From: PCC-6802 sp943367755
Lineage (GTDB): Bacteria; Cyanobacteriota; Cyanobacteriia; Pseudanabaenales; Pseudanabaenaceae
Length of the DNA: 64,000 nucleotides
Direction: 5' to 3'
Assembly (NCBI GenBank): GCA_943367755.1
Contig: CALRKB020000002.1
Location: forward strand, 1-64,000
Shown here: one piece after another, positions 26,764 to 36,252 of the stretch
How positions within the stretch are numbered: position 1 is the stretch's first letter
Layout of the letters: each line of letters begins with the position of its first letter
Notes under the pieces: model-generated
What the model was told of the DNA's origin: nothing
What the model saw: only the letters and a program-made list of their open reading frames with translations
Databases searched by the model: none
Made by a program: the position numbers and the translations under genes

Positions 26764-28269
26764 ATGACATCTCCAGAACCTACTACATTAACGCAAGAAA
26801 CCACCACACCAGTAGATGCGATCGGTGAGACCAAAGAACTAATCAAAGAAGTTCTAGAAGCCTATCCCGACAAAGCGAAGAAAAAACGGGCGAAGCATCT
26901 CAATGTTTTTGAAGAAGGCAAGTCTGATTGTGGTGTCAAATCCAACGTCAAATCTGTTCCTGGATCGATGACCACCCGTGGTTGCGCCTACGCTGGCTCA
27001 AAAGGTGTGGTTTGGGGGCCGATCAAAGACATGATCCACCTCAGTCACGGGCCTGTTGGTTGCGGTTACTACTCTTGGTCTGGTCGCCGTAACTACTACA
27101 TCGGCACAACTGGCATTGACTCCTTTGGCACCATGCAGTTCACCTCTGACTTCCAAGAACGCGATATCGTTTTCGGCGGTGACAAAAAACTAGCAAAACT
27201 AATTACTGAGTTAGATGGTCTCTTTCCCCTCAATCGTGGTGTTTCGATTCAGTCTGAATGTCCGATTGGTTTGATCGGAGACGATATTGAGGCTGTAGCC
27301 AAAAAAGCCGCCAAAGAAATCGGTAAAACCGTTGTTCCCGTTCGCTGCGAAGGTTTTCGCGGTGTATCCCAATCCCTCGGTCACCACATCGCTAACGATT
27401 CTATCCGTGACTGGGTTTTCCCTCAATTTGACAAAGCCAAAAAAGAAGGCAATGTGCCAGAAGGTACTCCCTATGATGTTGCCATTATCGGTGACTACAA
27501 CATTGGAGGAGATGCTTGGTCTAGTCGTATCCTGCTCGAAGAAATCGGCTTGCGGGTAGTCGCTCAATGGTCTGGTGACGGTACGCTCAATGAGATTATC
27601 AACACTCCTTCCGTGAAGCTAAATCTCGTTCACTGCTATCGCTCCATGAACTACATCAGCCGTCACATGGAAGAAACCTATGGTATCCCTTGGCTAGAAT
27701 ACAACTTCTTTGGTCCTACCCAAATCGCAGCATCACTACGGGATATCGCTTCTAAATTTGATGAGACCATTCAAGCCAAAGCGGAAGAAGTGATTGCGAA
27801 ATATCAAGCTCAAACTGATGCTGTGCTTGCTAAATACAAATCGCGCTTAGAAGGCAAAACCGTTGCTTTGATGGTTGGTGGCCTACGCCCTCGCCACGTT
27901 GTTCCAGCCTTCCACGATCTCGGCATGAAACTGATTGGTACGGGTTACGAGTTCGGTCACAATGATGATTACAAGCGCACCGCTCATTACATTGAGAATG
28001 GCACGCTGATTTATGACGACGTTTCTGCCTACGAATTTGAGAATTTCGTCAAAGAGCTGAAGCCCGATCTGATTGCTTCAGGCATCAAAGAGAAGTATGT
28101 GTTTCAGAAAATGGCGCTGCCTTTCCGTCAGATGCACTCTTGGGATTACTCTGGACCTTATCACGGTTATGACGGCTTTGCCATCTTTGCTCGTGACATG
28201 GATTTGGCATTAAACAGCCCTACTTGGAGCTTAATCGGTACTCCTTGGAAGACGGCTGAAGCTGCTTAA
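26764..28269 (+). CDS. nifD: Nitrogenase MoFe protein alpha chain NifD
   Basis: A 501-residue alpha subunit of dinitrogenase. P-cluster cysteines are in MTTRGCAYAG, GPVGCGYYSW and SECPIGLIGDD. The FeMo-co ligands are the histidine in RQMHSWDYSGPYHG and a cysteine upstream; the Mo-type stretch GCAYAGSKGVVWGPIKDM is clear. Together with NifK it forms the alpha2beta2 enzyme that reduces N2. Confidence 0.98.
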   Translation: MTSPEPTTLTQETTTPVDAIGETKELIKEVLEAYPDKAKKKRAKHLNVFEEGKSDCGVKSNVKSVPGSMTTRGCAYAGSKGVVWGPIKDMIHLSHGPVGCGYYSWSGRRNYYIGTTGIDSFGTMQFTSDFQERDIVFGGDKKLAKLITELDGLFPLNRGVSIQSECPIGLIGDDIEAVAKKAAKEIGKTVVPVRCEGFRGVSQSLGHHIANDSIRDWVFPQFDKAKKEGNVPEGTPYDVAIIGDYNIGGDAWSSRILLEEIGLRVVAQWSGDGTLNEIINTPSVKLNLVHCYRSMNYISRHMEETYGIPWLEYNFFGPTQIAASLRDIASKFDETIQAKAEEVIAKYQAQTDAVLAKYKSRLEGKTVALMVGGLRPRHVVPAFHDLGMKLIGTGYEFGHNDDYKRTAHYIENGTLIYDDVSAYEFENFVKELKPDLIASGIKEKYVFQKMALPFRQMHSWDYSGPYHGYDGFAIFARDMDLALNSPTWSLIGTPWKTAEAA

Positions 28270-28275
28270 AGAAGC

Positions 28276-28307
28276 GAGGATGGGCGAAGCTATGCATCCC
28301 CATCCTC
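28276..28307 (+). terminator. Hairpin between nifD and nifK
   Basis: A perfect 9-bp stem, GAGGATGGG (28276-28284) and CCCATCCTC (28299-28307), with a 14-base loop, followed by an A/T-rich stretch. Like the nifH-nifD hairpin it lies inside the operon and is more likely a partial terminator or mRNA-stability element than a full stop. Confidence 0.5.
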
Positions 28308-28358
28308 ATCCAAAATTTTTCACTCGAATTGATTTTCACTCAAATTGGAGACAAAGTC

Positions 28359-29897
28359 ATGGCTCAGAACAACGTAAACGATATTAAAGATCACGCCCAG
28401 CTATTCCACCAAGACGAATATCAAGAGCTATTTGAGGCAAAGAAAGAGTTTGAAGGCGGACATAGCCCCGAAGAAGTTGCGCGGATTGCTGAATGGACAA
28501 AGACCTGGGAATATCGCGAACAGAATTTCGCTCGTGAAGCTCTCACCGTCAACCCTGCAAAAGCCTGTCAGCCACTCGGTGCTATTCTCGCCGCTGTCGG
28601 CTTTGAATCTACCTTACCGTTTGTCCATGGTTCTCAAGGTTGCGTTGCCTATTTCCGCAGCCACTTTACCCGTCACTTCAAAGAGCCTTTCTCGGCTGTA
28701 TCTTCCTCAATGACCGAAGATGCGGCGGTTTTTGGTGGACAGCTCAATATGATTGAAGGTTTGGCAAATACCTACAATCTTTACAAGCCCAAGATGATTG
28801 CGGTCTGCACAACCTGCATGGCTGAAGTAATTGGCGATGACTTACAAGCATTTATTGGCAATGCCAAACTTGCCGAATCTGTGCCACAATCTTTCCCCGT
28901 ACCCTTTGCACATACGCCTAGTTTCGTGGGTTCCCACATTACAGGATATGACAACATGATCAAGGGGATTCTCACTAACTTGACCGCAGGCAAGAAGCAA
29001 GAAACCACCAACGGCAAGATTAATTTTATCCCAGGATTTGAGACCTATATTGGCAACCTGCGTGAAATCAAGCGTTATGCTGAATTGATGGATGTCAACT
29101 ATACATTGCTGGCTGACAATTCAGACTATCTTGATTCACCTAATACTGGTGAATACCAGATGTATCCTGGTGGTACAAAGCTCGAAGATGCCGCCGATTC
29201 GATCAACGCAGAAGCTACGATCGCTTTCCAAGCTTATGCCACCACTAAGACTAGAGAATACATCGAATCTGAATGGAAGCAGAAGACCTATGTGAGTCGT
29301 CCTGTGGGAATTCGTGGTACAGATGAGTTTCTGATGAAGCTATCATCCCTCACAGGCAAGCCCATTCCTAAAGAATTGGAAGCAGAACGTGGCCGCGCAG
29401 TCGATGCGCTGACAGATTCGCAGGCTTGGTTACACGGTAAGCGCATTGCCATCTATGGCGATCCTGATTTAGTGATCGGTCTAACTCAGTTCTTGTTGGA
29501 AATTGGCGCAGAACCAATTCATATTCTCGTCAGCAACTCTAACGCCGACTTTGAAGCCGAATTACGTGCCTTGCTGGATTCTAGCCCCTTCGGCCAGGGT
29601 GCAACGATCTGGGGTGGCAAAGATCTGTGGCATTTGCGATCTCTCCTATTTACCGAACCTGTAGATCTTCTAATCGGGAATTCCTATGGTAAGTACCTAT
29701 GGCGCGACACTAAGACCCCCTTGGTACGCATTGGCTATCCAATCTTTGATCGCCATCACCTGCATCGCTACTCTACCTATGGCTATCAAGGTGCGATTAA
29801 CTTGCTCAACTGGATCGTGAATACGCTCCTGGATGAACTCGATCGCAACACAATTATTCCCGCAAAAACAGATATCTCCTACGATCTAATTCGTTAG
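28359..29897 (+). CDS. nifK: Nitrogenase MoFe protein beta chain NifK
   Basis: A 512-residue beta subunit of dinitrogenase. P-cluster cysteines are in NPAKACQPLGA, HGSQGCVAYFRSHF and CTTCMAEVIGDD. I placed the start at the ATG at 28359, which has GGAG 8 bases upstream; a reading frame opens 30 bp earlier. The usual length is 510-520. The protein ends in SYDLIR. Confidence 0.97.
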   Translation: MAQNNVNDIKDHAQLFHQDEYQELFEAKKEFEGGHSPEEVARIAEWTKTWEYREQNFAREALTVNPAKACQPLGAILAAVGFESTLPFVHGSQGCVAYFRSHFTRHFKEPFSAVSSSMTEDAAVFGGQLNMIEGLANTYNLYKPKMIAVCTTCMAEVIGDDLQAFIGNAKLAESVPQSFPVPFAHTPSFVGSHITGYDNMIKGILTNLTAGKKQETTNGKINFIPGFETYIGNLREIKRYAELMDVNYTLLADNSDYLDSPNTGEYQMYPGGTKLEDAADSINAEATIAFQAYATTKTREYIESEWKQKTYVSRPVGIRGTDEFLMKLSSLTGKPIPKELEAERGRAVDALTDSQAWLHGKRIAIYGDPDLVIGLTQFLLEIGAEPIHILVSNSNADFEAELRALLDSSPFGQGATIWGGKDLWHLRSLLFTEPVDLLIGNSYGKYLWRDTKTPLVRIGYPIFDRHHLHRYSTYGYQGAINLLNWIVNTLLDELDRNTIIPAKTDISYDLIR

Positions 29898-29907
29898 TGA
29901 GATGAAA

Positions 29908-29943
29908 GAGGTAAAGGATGTCGTGTCGATCATCCTTTATCTC
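29908..29943 (+). terminator. Hairpin after nifK
   Basis: A 13-bp stem, GAGGTAAAGGATG (29908-29920) and CATCCTTTATCTC (29931-29943), with one G-T pair and a 10-base loop, followed by TTCTTCTTCTTTC. It lies 10 bp after the nifK stop and may end part of the nifHDK transcripts. Confidence 0.6.
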
Positions 29944-29973
29944 TCTTCTTCTTCTTTCGTTGAGGTTACCCCC

Positions 29974-30291
29974 ATGGCAATGACTACCCTCCCTCGTGAA
30001 CAGTACCATCCGTTTAATACCAGCCATTCGATCCGCAATCTGCTTCTTCCCATCCAATGCTGGATGAATGGTATGGAAATTAAGAACGCGAAAACTGCCC
30101 ACCTGATTTGCCAGATCGTTCCTTCTCGTTGCCCCTTTGAGCGGGATATCAAATTATTGGGGCACACGATCCACATCCCAGCACTTTGTCGCATCAACCC
30201 TCTTTATGAAGAAATTGTGGCACTGCGGCTTCGCAGCTTAACATACCTTTCTGAGGTATGTGGAGAGAATGTTACGCAATACACCAACTAA
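29974..30291 (+). CDS. Mo-dependent nitrogenase C-terminal domain protein (Mo-nitro_C)
   Basis: A 105-residue stand-alone Mo-nitro_C protein, a family restricted largely to cyanobacteria. Conserved stretches are NAKTAHLICQIVPSRCPFER and IPALCRINPLYEEIVALRLR. The start at 29974 has GAGG 8 bases upstream. Its function is not established, though its place between nifK and nifE suggests a role in MoFe protein assembly. It ends 22 bp before the probable nifE start. Confidence 0.85.
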   Translation: MAMTTLPREQYHPFNTSHSIRNLLLPIQCWMNGMEIKNAKTAHLICQIVPSRCPFERDIKLLGHTIHIPALCRINPLYEEIVALRLRSLTYLSEVCGENVTQYTN

Positions 30292-30313
30292 CTCGAAACT
30301 GGAACTAGCAGCC

Positions 30314-31693
30314 ATGAAAATGACCTCTGGTAAGATCGCGGAATTGCTTAACGAACCGGCCTGCACTCACAATCATCACAAGCATGGCGACAAAAAAAAT
30401 AAAGCCTGCCAGCAACAGGCTCAGCCTGGCGCTGCTCAGGGTGGTTGTGCTTTTGACGGAGCCTCGATCGCGCTGGTTCCAATTACAGATGCTGCGCACT
30501 TAGTACACGGACCGATTGCCTGTTCTGGCAATTCCTGGGGTAGTCGGGGTAGCCTTTCGTCCGGTTCTCACCTTTACAAGATGGGATTCACCACAGATTT
30601 AAGCGAAAATGATATCGTTTTTGGTGGTGAGAAGAAACTGTACAAAAGTATCCTGGAAGTGCAGGAACGTTATCAACCAAGTGCTGTATTTGTCTATTCC
30701 ACCTGCGTCACGGCTTTGATCGGCGACGATCTAGATGCGGTTTGTCAAGCTGCTGCCAAAAAAACGGGCGTGCCTGTAATTCCCGTGAATTCTCCTGGCT
30801 TTATTGGCAGTAAAAATCTGGGTAATCGCGTTGGTGGTGAAGCTTTACTGGAGTACGTCGTCGGTACGGCCGAGCCTGAATATACCACTCCCTACGACAT
30901 CAACCTGATTGGCGAGTACAACATTGCGGGAGAAATGTGGAGTGTCCTACCTCTGTTTGAGAAGTTGGGTATTCGGGTACTGGCCAAAATCACGGGGGAC
31001 GGTCGCTATCGGGACATTTGCGCTTCCCATCGGGCCAAGCTCAACATCATGATTTGCTCGAAAGCGTTGATCAATATGGCGAGGAAGATGGAGGAACGCT
31101 ACGGTATTCCCTACATCGAAGAGTCGTTCTACGGTGTGGAAGATATGAATCGCTGCCTGCGTAACATTGCCCAAAAGCTCGGCGATCGCGACTTGCAAGA
31201 ACGAACGGAGATATTAATCGCGGTAGAGGAAGCTGCCCTTGAACGCGCATTAGCTCCCTATCGCGCCAGACTCAAAGGTAAGCGCGTAGTGCTGTATACA
31301 GGTGGTGTCAAGAGCTGGTCGATTATCTCGGCGGCGAAAGACCTGGGCATGGAGGTGGTGGCTACCAGTACAAAGAAAAGCACGGAAGAGGATAAAGCCC
31401 GCATTCGCGAACTATTGGGGGCTGACGGCATCATGATGGAAAAGGGTAACGCCCAAGAACTGTTGCGGGTTGTGGCGCAAACCAAAGCCGACATGCTCGT
31501 CGCTGGCGGTCGCAATCAGTACACGGCACTGAAAGCACGCATTCCATTTCTGGATATCAATCAGGAACGCCACCACCCTTATGCTGGCTATACCGGCATG
31601 GTAGAGATGGCGCGGGAACTCGACGAAGCTCTCCATAGCCCGATATGGGAACAAGTACGCAAACCAGCACCTTGGGAACAGGAGGCAGTCTAA
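30314..31693 (+). CDS. nifE: FeMo-cofactor scaffold subunit NifE
   Basis: A 459-residue NifD-like scaffold protein that, with NifN, matures NifB-co into FeMo-co. It begins MKMTSGKIAELLNEPACTHN, typical of NifE. An in-frame ATG 54 bp upstream would overlap the preceding gene, so I prefer 30314. Cysteines are in GGCAFDGA, HGPIACSGNSWG and YSTCVTALIGDD. Its stop overlaps the nifN start as TAATG. Confidence 0.96.
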   Translation: MKMTSGKIAELLNEPACTHNHHKHGDKKNKACQQQAQPGAAQGGCAFDGASIALVPITDAAHLVHGPIACSGNSWGSRGSLSSGSHLYKMGFTTDLSENDIVFGGEKKLYKSILEVQERYQPSAVFVYSTCVTALIGDDLDAVCQAAAKKTGVPVIPVNSPGFIGSKNLGNRVGGEALLEYVVGTAEPEYTTPYDINLIGEYNIAGEMWSVLPLFEKLGIRVLAKITGDGRYRDICASHRAKLNIMICSKALINMARKMEERYGIPYIEESFYGVEDMNRCLRNIAQKLGDRDLQERTEILIAVEEAALERALAPYRARLKGKRVVLYTGGVKSWSIISAAKDLGMEVVATSTKKSTEEDKARIRELLGADGIMMEKGNAQELLRVVAQTKADMLVAGGRNQYTALKARIPFLDINQERHHPYAGYTGMVEMARELDEALHSPIWEQVRKPAPWEQEAV

Positions 31694-32997
31694 TGGCGAT
31701 CGTTACCAGTCAGAAAAAGGCAGTTGCCGTTAACCCCCTCAAACTCAGCCAACCGCTGGGAGCATCTCTAGCCTTTCTGGGGTTAAAAGGCACGATGCCA
31801 TTATTTCACGGCTCGCAAGGGTGTACGGCTTTCGCCAAAGTAACCCTGGTACGCCACTTCAGGGAAGCAATTCCCATGTCTACTACGGCCATGACGGAAG
31901 TTACAACTATCCTGGGTGGTGAGGACAATATCGAGCAGGCAATCCTGACGTTAGTGGCCAAAGCCAAACCCGAAATTATTGGTCTGTGTACGACGGCGCT
32001 GACAGAAACCAGAGGCGATGACATAGATGGGATATTGAAGAACATCCGCGATCGCCATCCAGAGTTAGATGCGCTGCCGATTATCTTTGTTTCCACGCCT
32101 GACTTTAAAGGGGCATTGCAAGAGGGTTTCGCCGCCGCCGTAGAAAGTATGGTGCGATCGATTCCCCAGGCGGGAGAAACTAATCCCACTCAGATTACGA
32201 TTCTGGCAGGTTCTCAGTTTACCCCTGGCGATATCCAGGAAATCAAAGATATCGTTGCGGATTTTGGCCTCGTTCCCATCGTCGTTCCCGATCTTTCCGA
32301 TTCCCTAGACGGTCATTTGGGCGAAAACTTCAGCGCTACGACAACGGGTGGTACGACTCTGGCTCAGCTCCGCAGTTTGGGACAGTCTGCATTTACGCTG
32401 GCACTGGGCGATAGCATGGGGCCAGCAGCGGAAATCCTGCAACAGCGGTTTGGTATCGCCTACGAAGTGTTTCCGCAGCTAACTGGACTGGAAGCAGTGG
32501 ATAACTTGATCGTGCGGCTATTACAACTGAACCATATCAGCGTGCCCGAGAAATACCGCCGCCAGCGCTGTCAGTTGCAAGATGCCATGCTGGATACGCA
32601 CTTCTATTTCGGTCGCAAGAAAGTGGCTCTCGCACTGGAACCAGATCTGCTTTTAGCTACGACCAACTGGCTGATTTCGATGGGAGCAGAGGTTCAGGCA
32701 GCCGTAACGACAACGCGATCGCCCCTACTCGAAAAAATACCCGTCGAAACGGTAATCGTTGGCGATTTGGGAGATTTTGAGGATCTGGCTGCGGGTTCGG
32801 ATTTGCTGATTACCAACTCGCGCGGTGCGGCGATCGCACAAAAATTGGATATCCCACTATATCGCATGGGTATCCCAATTCATGATCGCCTGGGTAACAG
32901 TCAGCGTTGCACTATTGGCTATCGCGGCACGATGCAGCTTTTATTCGACATTGGTAATCTCTTCTTAGAAAGAGAGGAAGCAGCTGCAAAACATTGA
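31693..32997 (+). CDS. nifN: FeMo-cofactor scaffold subunit NifN
   Basis: A 434-residue NifK-like partner of NifE. It starts MAIVTSQKKAVAVNPLKLSQ and has the cysteine motif HGSQGCTAFAKVTLVRHF. The ATG shares a base with the nifE stop and has GGAGG 9 bases upstream, so NifE and NifN are translationally coupled, as expected for equal subunits. Confidence 0.96.
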   Translation: MAIVTSQKKAVAVNPLKLSQPLGASLAFLGLKGTMPLFHGSQGCTAFAKVTLVRHFREAIPMSTTAMTEVTTILGGEDNIEQAILTLVAKAKPEIIGLCTTALTETRGDDIDGILKNIRDRHPELDALPIIFVSTPDFKGALQEGFAAAVESMVRSIPQAGETNPTQITILAGSQFTPGDIQEIKDIVADFGLVPIVVPDLSDSLDGHLGENFSATTTGGTTLAQLRSLGQSAFTLALGDSMGPAAEILQQRFGIAYEVFPQLTGLEAVDNLIVRLLQLNHISVPEKYRRQRCQLQDAMLDTHFYFGRKKVALALEPDLLLATTNWLISMGAEVQAAVTTTRSPLLEKIPVETVIVGDLGDFEDLAAGSDLLITNSRGAAIAQKLDIPLYRMGIPIHDRLGNSQRCTIGYRGTMQLLFDIGNLFLEREEAAAKH

Positions 32998-33059
32998 AGT
33001 TTGAGTTGCTTGTCCTGTGCCAATAACCGATATTTGATCGCTATTTATGGAGGAGAAAG

Positions 33060-33467
33060 ATGAAAATCGCATTTACCACAGAAGATGGAGTTCACATTAA
33101 TGCCCACTTTGGTTGGGCAAAACAAATCGCGGTTTACGAAGTAACTGCTGAAAGGCATGAGTTTGTAGAGAATCTGGAATTCGCTGGTGACCTGCAAGAA
33201 GATGGGAACGAAGACAAACTACTTCCCAAACTAGAGGCATTGGCAGGTTGCACGATCGTTTATGTCTCTGCGATCGGTGGCAGTGCTGCGGCTCGTCTGA
33301 TTAACAATCGCATTACACCCATTAAGGCGCAGTCAGAAACGGATCGCATTACTGATGTCCTCGACAAGATGGTGCAGACGCTCAAGGGCAACCCACCTCC
33401 CTGGTTGCGCAAAGCTCTACAACAAAAAACGCAAACCTTTGAAGAACAGGAGAAAGAACTTGTATGA
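33060..33467 (+). CDS. nifX: Nitrogen fixation protein NifX
   Basis: A 135-residue NifX, which carries FeMo-co precursors between NifB and NifEN. The start MKIAFTTEDGVHINAHFGWA is diagnostic, and GGAGG lies before it. The fold resembles the C-terminal domain of NifB. Its stop overlaps the next gene by ATGA. Confidence 0.94.
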   Translation: MKIAFTTEDGVHINAHFGWAKQIAVYEVTAERHEFVENLEFAGDLQEDGNEDKLLPKLEALAGCTIVYVSAIGGSAAARLINNRITPIKAQSETDRITDVLDKMVQTLKGNPPPWLRKALQQKTQTFEEQEKELV

Positions 33468-33940
33468 TTTCTACACCCAACCAGATCGCAGAAACTTCGA
33501 CCGATATTTACGAGGCGCCCTTCCTCAAGGAACTCGCCAGACAAATTCGCGCGCAAGACCATTACGGCGTCTATCGCAACTGGACTGACGAGCTAGTTCT
33601 GAAGTCATATATTGTCACCCGCGAGAAAAAACGCCAGATCCCCGTTGACGGTGAAGTCGATCCGTCAACCAAGGCAAGAATCATGGCTTTCTATCGCGCG
33701 ATCGCCGCCCGTATCGAACACTCTACGGGTACGCTTTCGCAAGTTGTTGTCGATCTCAGTCACGAAGGATTTGGCTGGGCGCTTGTTTTCAGCGGTCGCC
33801 TTTTGGTCGTCGCGCGCACGCTCAGAGATGCCCATCGCTTTGGCTTTGATTCGCCTCAGAAACTGGATGCAGAAGGTGAAAAGATAACGCAGGCTGGGAT
33901 TGCACTTGTCAACAACTACCCTGAAGTTGTCAAACTCTAG
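33464..33940 (+). CDS. NifX-associated nitrogen fixation protein (DUF269)
   Basis: A 158-residue protein of the NifX-associated family, always found next to nifX. Features include FLKELARQIRAQDHYGVYRN near the N-terminus and GWALVFSGRLLVVARTLRDA. The function is unproven. It overlaps nifX by four bases and precedes the DUF683 gene by 9 bp. Confidence 0.93.
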   Translation: MISTPNQIAETSTDIYEAPFLKELARQIRAQDHYGVYRNWTDELVLKSYIVTREKKRQIPVDGEVDPSTKARIMAFYRAIAARIEHSTGTLSQVVVDLSHEGFGWALVFSGRLLVVARTLRDAHRFGFDSPQKLDAEGEKITQAGIALVNNYPEVVKL

Positions 33941-33949
33941 GAGATATCA

Positions 33950-34192
33950 ATGGCTCAGGTAACAGACACAACCGCTGTAGATAACAGCGAACAAAAAATT
34001 GCCCAACTTAAAGTTGAGATTAAGCGCCTCAATAGTAAGGCAGGTCAGCTCAAGATGGATCTTCACGATCTAGCTGAGGGGTTGCCAACCGACTACAAGC
34101 AACTGATGGAGTTGTCAGCTACGACTTACGACGTTTATTGCCAACTGGATGCAATGAAAGAACAATTAGCCGCATGGGAGAAACAAAGATGA
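33950..34192 (+). CDS. CCE_0567-type metalloprotein (DUF683)
   Basis: An 80-residue helical-hairpin protein of the DUF683 family, named for a structurally studied Cyanothece member. Landmarks are VEIKRLNSKAGQLKMDLHDL and GLPTDYKQLMELSATTYDVY. It is conserved in nif clusters after the NifX-associated gene; function unclear. Its stop overlaps the nifW start as ATGA. Confidence 0.9.
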   Translation: MAQVTDTTAVDNSEQKIAQLKVEIKRLNSKAGQLKMDLHDLAEGLPTDYKQLMELSATTYDVYCQLDAMKEQLAAWEKQR

Positions 34193-34515
34193 CCTGGGAT
34201 TTTGCCAGATTTAAGACACTCGTAGATGCTGAAGAATATTTTGACTTCTTTCAACTTCCCTACGATCCCCAGGTGATGAATGTCAATCGCCTGCATATCT
34301 TGCAGAAATTCTCGCAGAGCATGAAGGAGATCGATGCTACTAACCTGAGCGATGAAGAAAAGTTCGATCGGTATCGTCTGGGATTGCAACAGGCTTATGA
34401 GGTATTTCTCAGTTCTACGGCAGTCGATGAAAAGCTGTTTAAGGTATTTCATCAAAAGCCGCACAATGTGGTTCTGCTCTCGGAAATCGATGCCGATTGC
34501 GAAACACCTGTCTAG
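34189..34515 (+). CDS. nifW: Nitrogenase-stabilizing protein NifW
   Basis: A 108-residue NifW, thought to protect the MoFe protein from oxygen. It has the family pattern DAEEYFDFFQLPYDPQVMNV, LHILQKFS and a C-terminal FKVFHQ. The start at 34189 overlaps the preceding stop and has GGGAG 9 bases upstream. A longer frame begins inside the previous gene and is unlikely. Confidence 0.92.
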   Translation: MTWDFARFKTLVDAEEYFDFFQLPYDPQVMNVNRLHILQKFSQSMKEIDATNLSDEEKFDRYRLGLQQAYEVFLSSTAVDEKLFKVFHQKPHNVVLLSEIDADCETPV

Positions 34516-34535
34516 AGGATGCCAGGAGAATTACC

Positions 34536-35402
34536 ATGCTAGACCTTACACACACTGAGTTGGAACGCTATCGCCGCCAAATTATGCTTCCCGGCTTTGG
34601 CGAAGTAGCACAACAACAACTGAAGTCAGCAACCGTTCTGGTTACGGGTGTAGGAGGATTGGGTGGCACTGCTGCCCTTTACCTCGCTGTAGCCGGTATT
34701 GGTAAGTTGATCCTGGTTCGCGGCGGCGATCTGAGGTTGGACGATATGAACCGTCAAATCCTCATGACCGACGATTGGGTGGGTCAGCCCAGGGTCTTCA
34801 AAGCCAGAGAGACGCTATTAAGCATCAATCCCGATCTGCAAGTGGAAGCGATCGCCGAATACGTCACGCCAGAGAATGTGGATGCACTGGTTGCGTCAGC
34901 CGATCTTGCCCTCGACTGCGCCCATAACTTTACCGAGCGTGACTTGCTCAATGCTGCCTGCGTAAAGGCGCGTAAGCCAATGATCGAAGCGGCGATGAAT
35001 GGGATGGAGGCATATCTCACGGCGATCGTACCTGGTAAAACTCCCTGCCTATCCTGCCTCTTTCCCGAAAAGCCCGATTGGGATCGGCGCGGCTTTGGCG
35101 TTCTGGGTGCAGTATCTGGCGTTTTAGCTTGTCTAACTGCCCTCGAAGCAATCAAGCTAATTACTAATCTGGGCAAGCCACTCTTATCAGAGCTGCTAAC
35201 TATGGACTTGGGTAGTATGGACTTTGCCAAACGCCGTCCCTATCACGATCCTGACTGTCCGATCTGTGGCAGCGTCACAAAGGAGTTGCGCAGTGTGAGG
35301 AGTAGCGTGAAGCCGATTTCTGCGCTGAGGCACTCACTGGGAAGCTCATTGGGAAATTCCCAAAGGTCTGTAGGAGCAGGTTTAGACAAGCATCCGCGAT
35401 AA
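34536..35402 (+). CDS. hesA: HesA, ThiF/MoeB-like adenylyltransferase
   Basis: A 288-residue E1-like protein. The ATP-binding GVGGLGGTAALYLAVAGIG lies near residue 37, with MNRQILM and an Asp-rich site. Zinc cysteine pairs are in PCLSCLF and DCPICG. HesA is conserved in cyanobacterial nif clusters beside hesB; it probably activates a small sulfur carrier or a metal-delivery partner. After the last zinc pair an unusual serine- and arginine-rich tail of about 40 residues follows, which I cannot match. The start at 34536 has AGGAG upstream. Confidence 0.9.
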   Translation: MLDLTHTELERYRRQIMLPGFGEVAQQQLKSATVLVTGVGGLGGTAALYLAVAGIGKLILVRGGDLRLDDMNRQILMTDDWVGQPRVFKARETLLSINPDLQVEAIAEYVTPENVDALVASADLALDCAHNFTERDLLNAACVKARKPMIEAAMNGMEAYLTAIVPGKTPCLSCLFPEKPDWDRRGFGVLGAVSGVLACLTALEAIKLITNLGKPLLSELLTMDLGSMDFAKRRPYHDPDCPICGSVTKELRSVRSSVKPISALRHSLGSSLGNSQRSVGAGLDKHPR

Positions 35403-35472
35403 TTCGACGCATGCGCTCGCACAAAAACGGATTCGTACGTACAAAGTTTATCTATCTTATTCAGGAGGTTCT

Positions 35473-35844
35473 ATGACACTAACATTAACGGAAGTAGCAG
35501 AATTCAGATTGCGTACCTTCCTACAAGGCTCTGCCAAAACTACAGATCCATCTCAACGCGGCATTCGCGTCTCTGTGACTGATGGCGGTTGCAGTGGCTA
35601 TCAATATGCCTTAGACGTGACTAACGCCCCCAAGCCGGAAGACCTGCTGGTGGAACAGGGTAAGTTGCGCATTTACGTTGATTCTAATAGCGCGCCCTTA
35701 CTAGAGGGAGTCGTGATTGACTACATTGAAGGTTTAACGCAGAGCGGATTCAAGTTTTCCAATCCCAATGCCACTGAATCCTGTGGTTGCGGACAATCCT
35801 TCAAGGCAGGAGACTGCACGCCTGAAGGTGTACAGTGCAGCTAA
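35473..35844 (+). CDS. hesB: HesB/IscA-type Fe-S carrier
   Basis: A 123-residue A-type carrier. The three conserved cysteines are in GGCSGYQY and ESCGCGQSF. It hands Fe-S clusters to target proteins; the nif-linked copy is called HesB in Anabaena. The C-terminus has an extension with two more cysteines (GDCTPEGVQCS). It has a strong CAGGAGG ribosome-binding site. Confidence 0.93.
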   Translation: MTLTLTEVAEFRLRTFLQGSAKTTDPSQRGIRVSVTDGGCSGYQYALDVTNAPKPEDLLVEQGKLRIYVDSNSAPLLEGVVIDYIEGLTQSGFKFSNPNATESCGCGQSFKAGDCTPEGVQCS

Positions 35845-35894
35845 ACGACAAAGCAAGTCAAACTAAATAAATTTCGATTTTGGAGGAGAAAATT

Positions 35895-36194
35895 ATGGCC
35901 ACTTATCAGGTGCAACTGATTAACAAGAAGAAGGGAATCGACATTACGATTCCAGTTGATGAGGATACAACTATCCTCAGTGCGGCGGAAGAGCATGATA
36001 TCGAGTTGCCCTCCTCCTGTCTGTCCGGTTCCTGTTCTAGCTGCGTTGGCAAAGTAGCTGAAGGAGAACTCGATCAATCGGAGCAGGTCTTTCTCGATGA
36101 CGAACAGGTTTCTAAGGGATTTGCTCTGCTGTGTGTTTCTTACCCGCGCTCTAATTGCGTCATTCGCACTCATCAAGAAGCATATTTGGTCTGA
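35895..36194 (+). CDS. fdxH: Nitrogenase [2Fe-2S] ferredoxin FdxH
   Basis: A 99-residue plant-type ferredoxin. Cluster cysteines are in PSSCLSGSCSSCVGK and LLCVSYP. The basic stretch INKKKG near residue 10 matches the lysines that help FdxH dock to NifH. The start at 35895 has GGAGG upstream. It is the likely direct electron donor to nitrogenase. Confidence 0.92.
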   Translation: MATYQVQLINKKKGIDITIPVDEDTTILSAAEEHDIELPSSCLSGSCSSCVGKVAEGELDQSEQVFLDDEQVSKGFALLCVSYPRSNCVIRTHQEAYLV

Positions 36195-36252
36195 TGGTTG
36201 ACCGCGAACTGTAGAAATGGAATCGATCTTTTAGATTGTGGAGGTTATCCTT

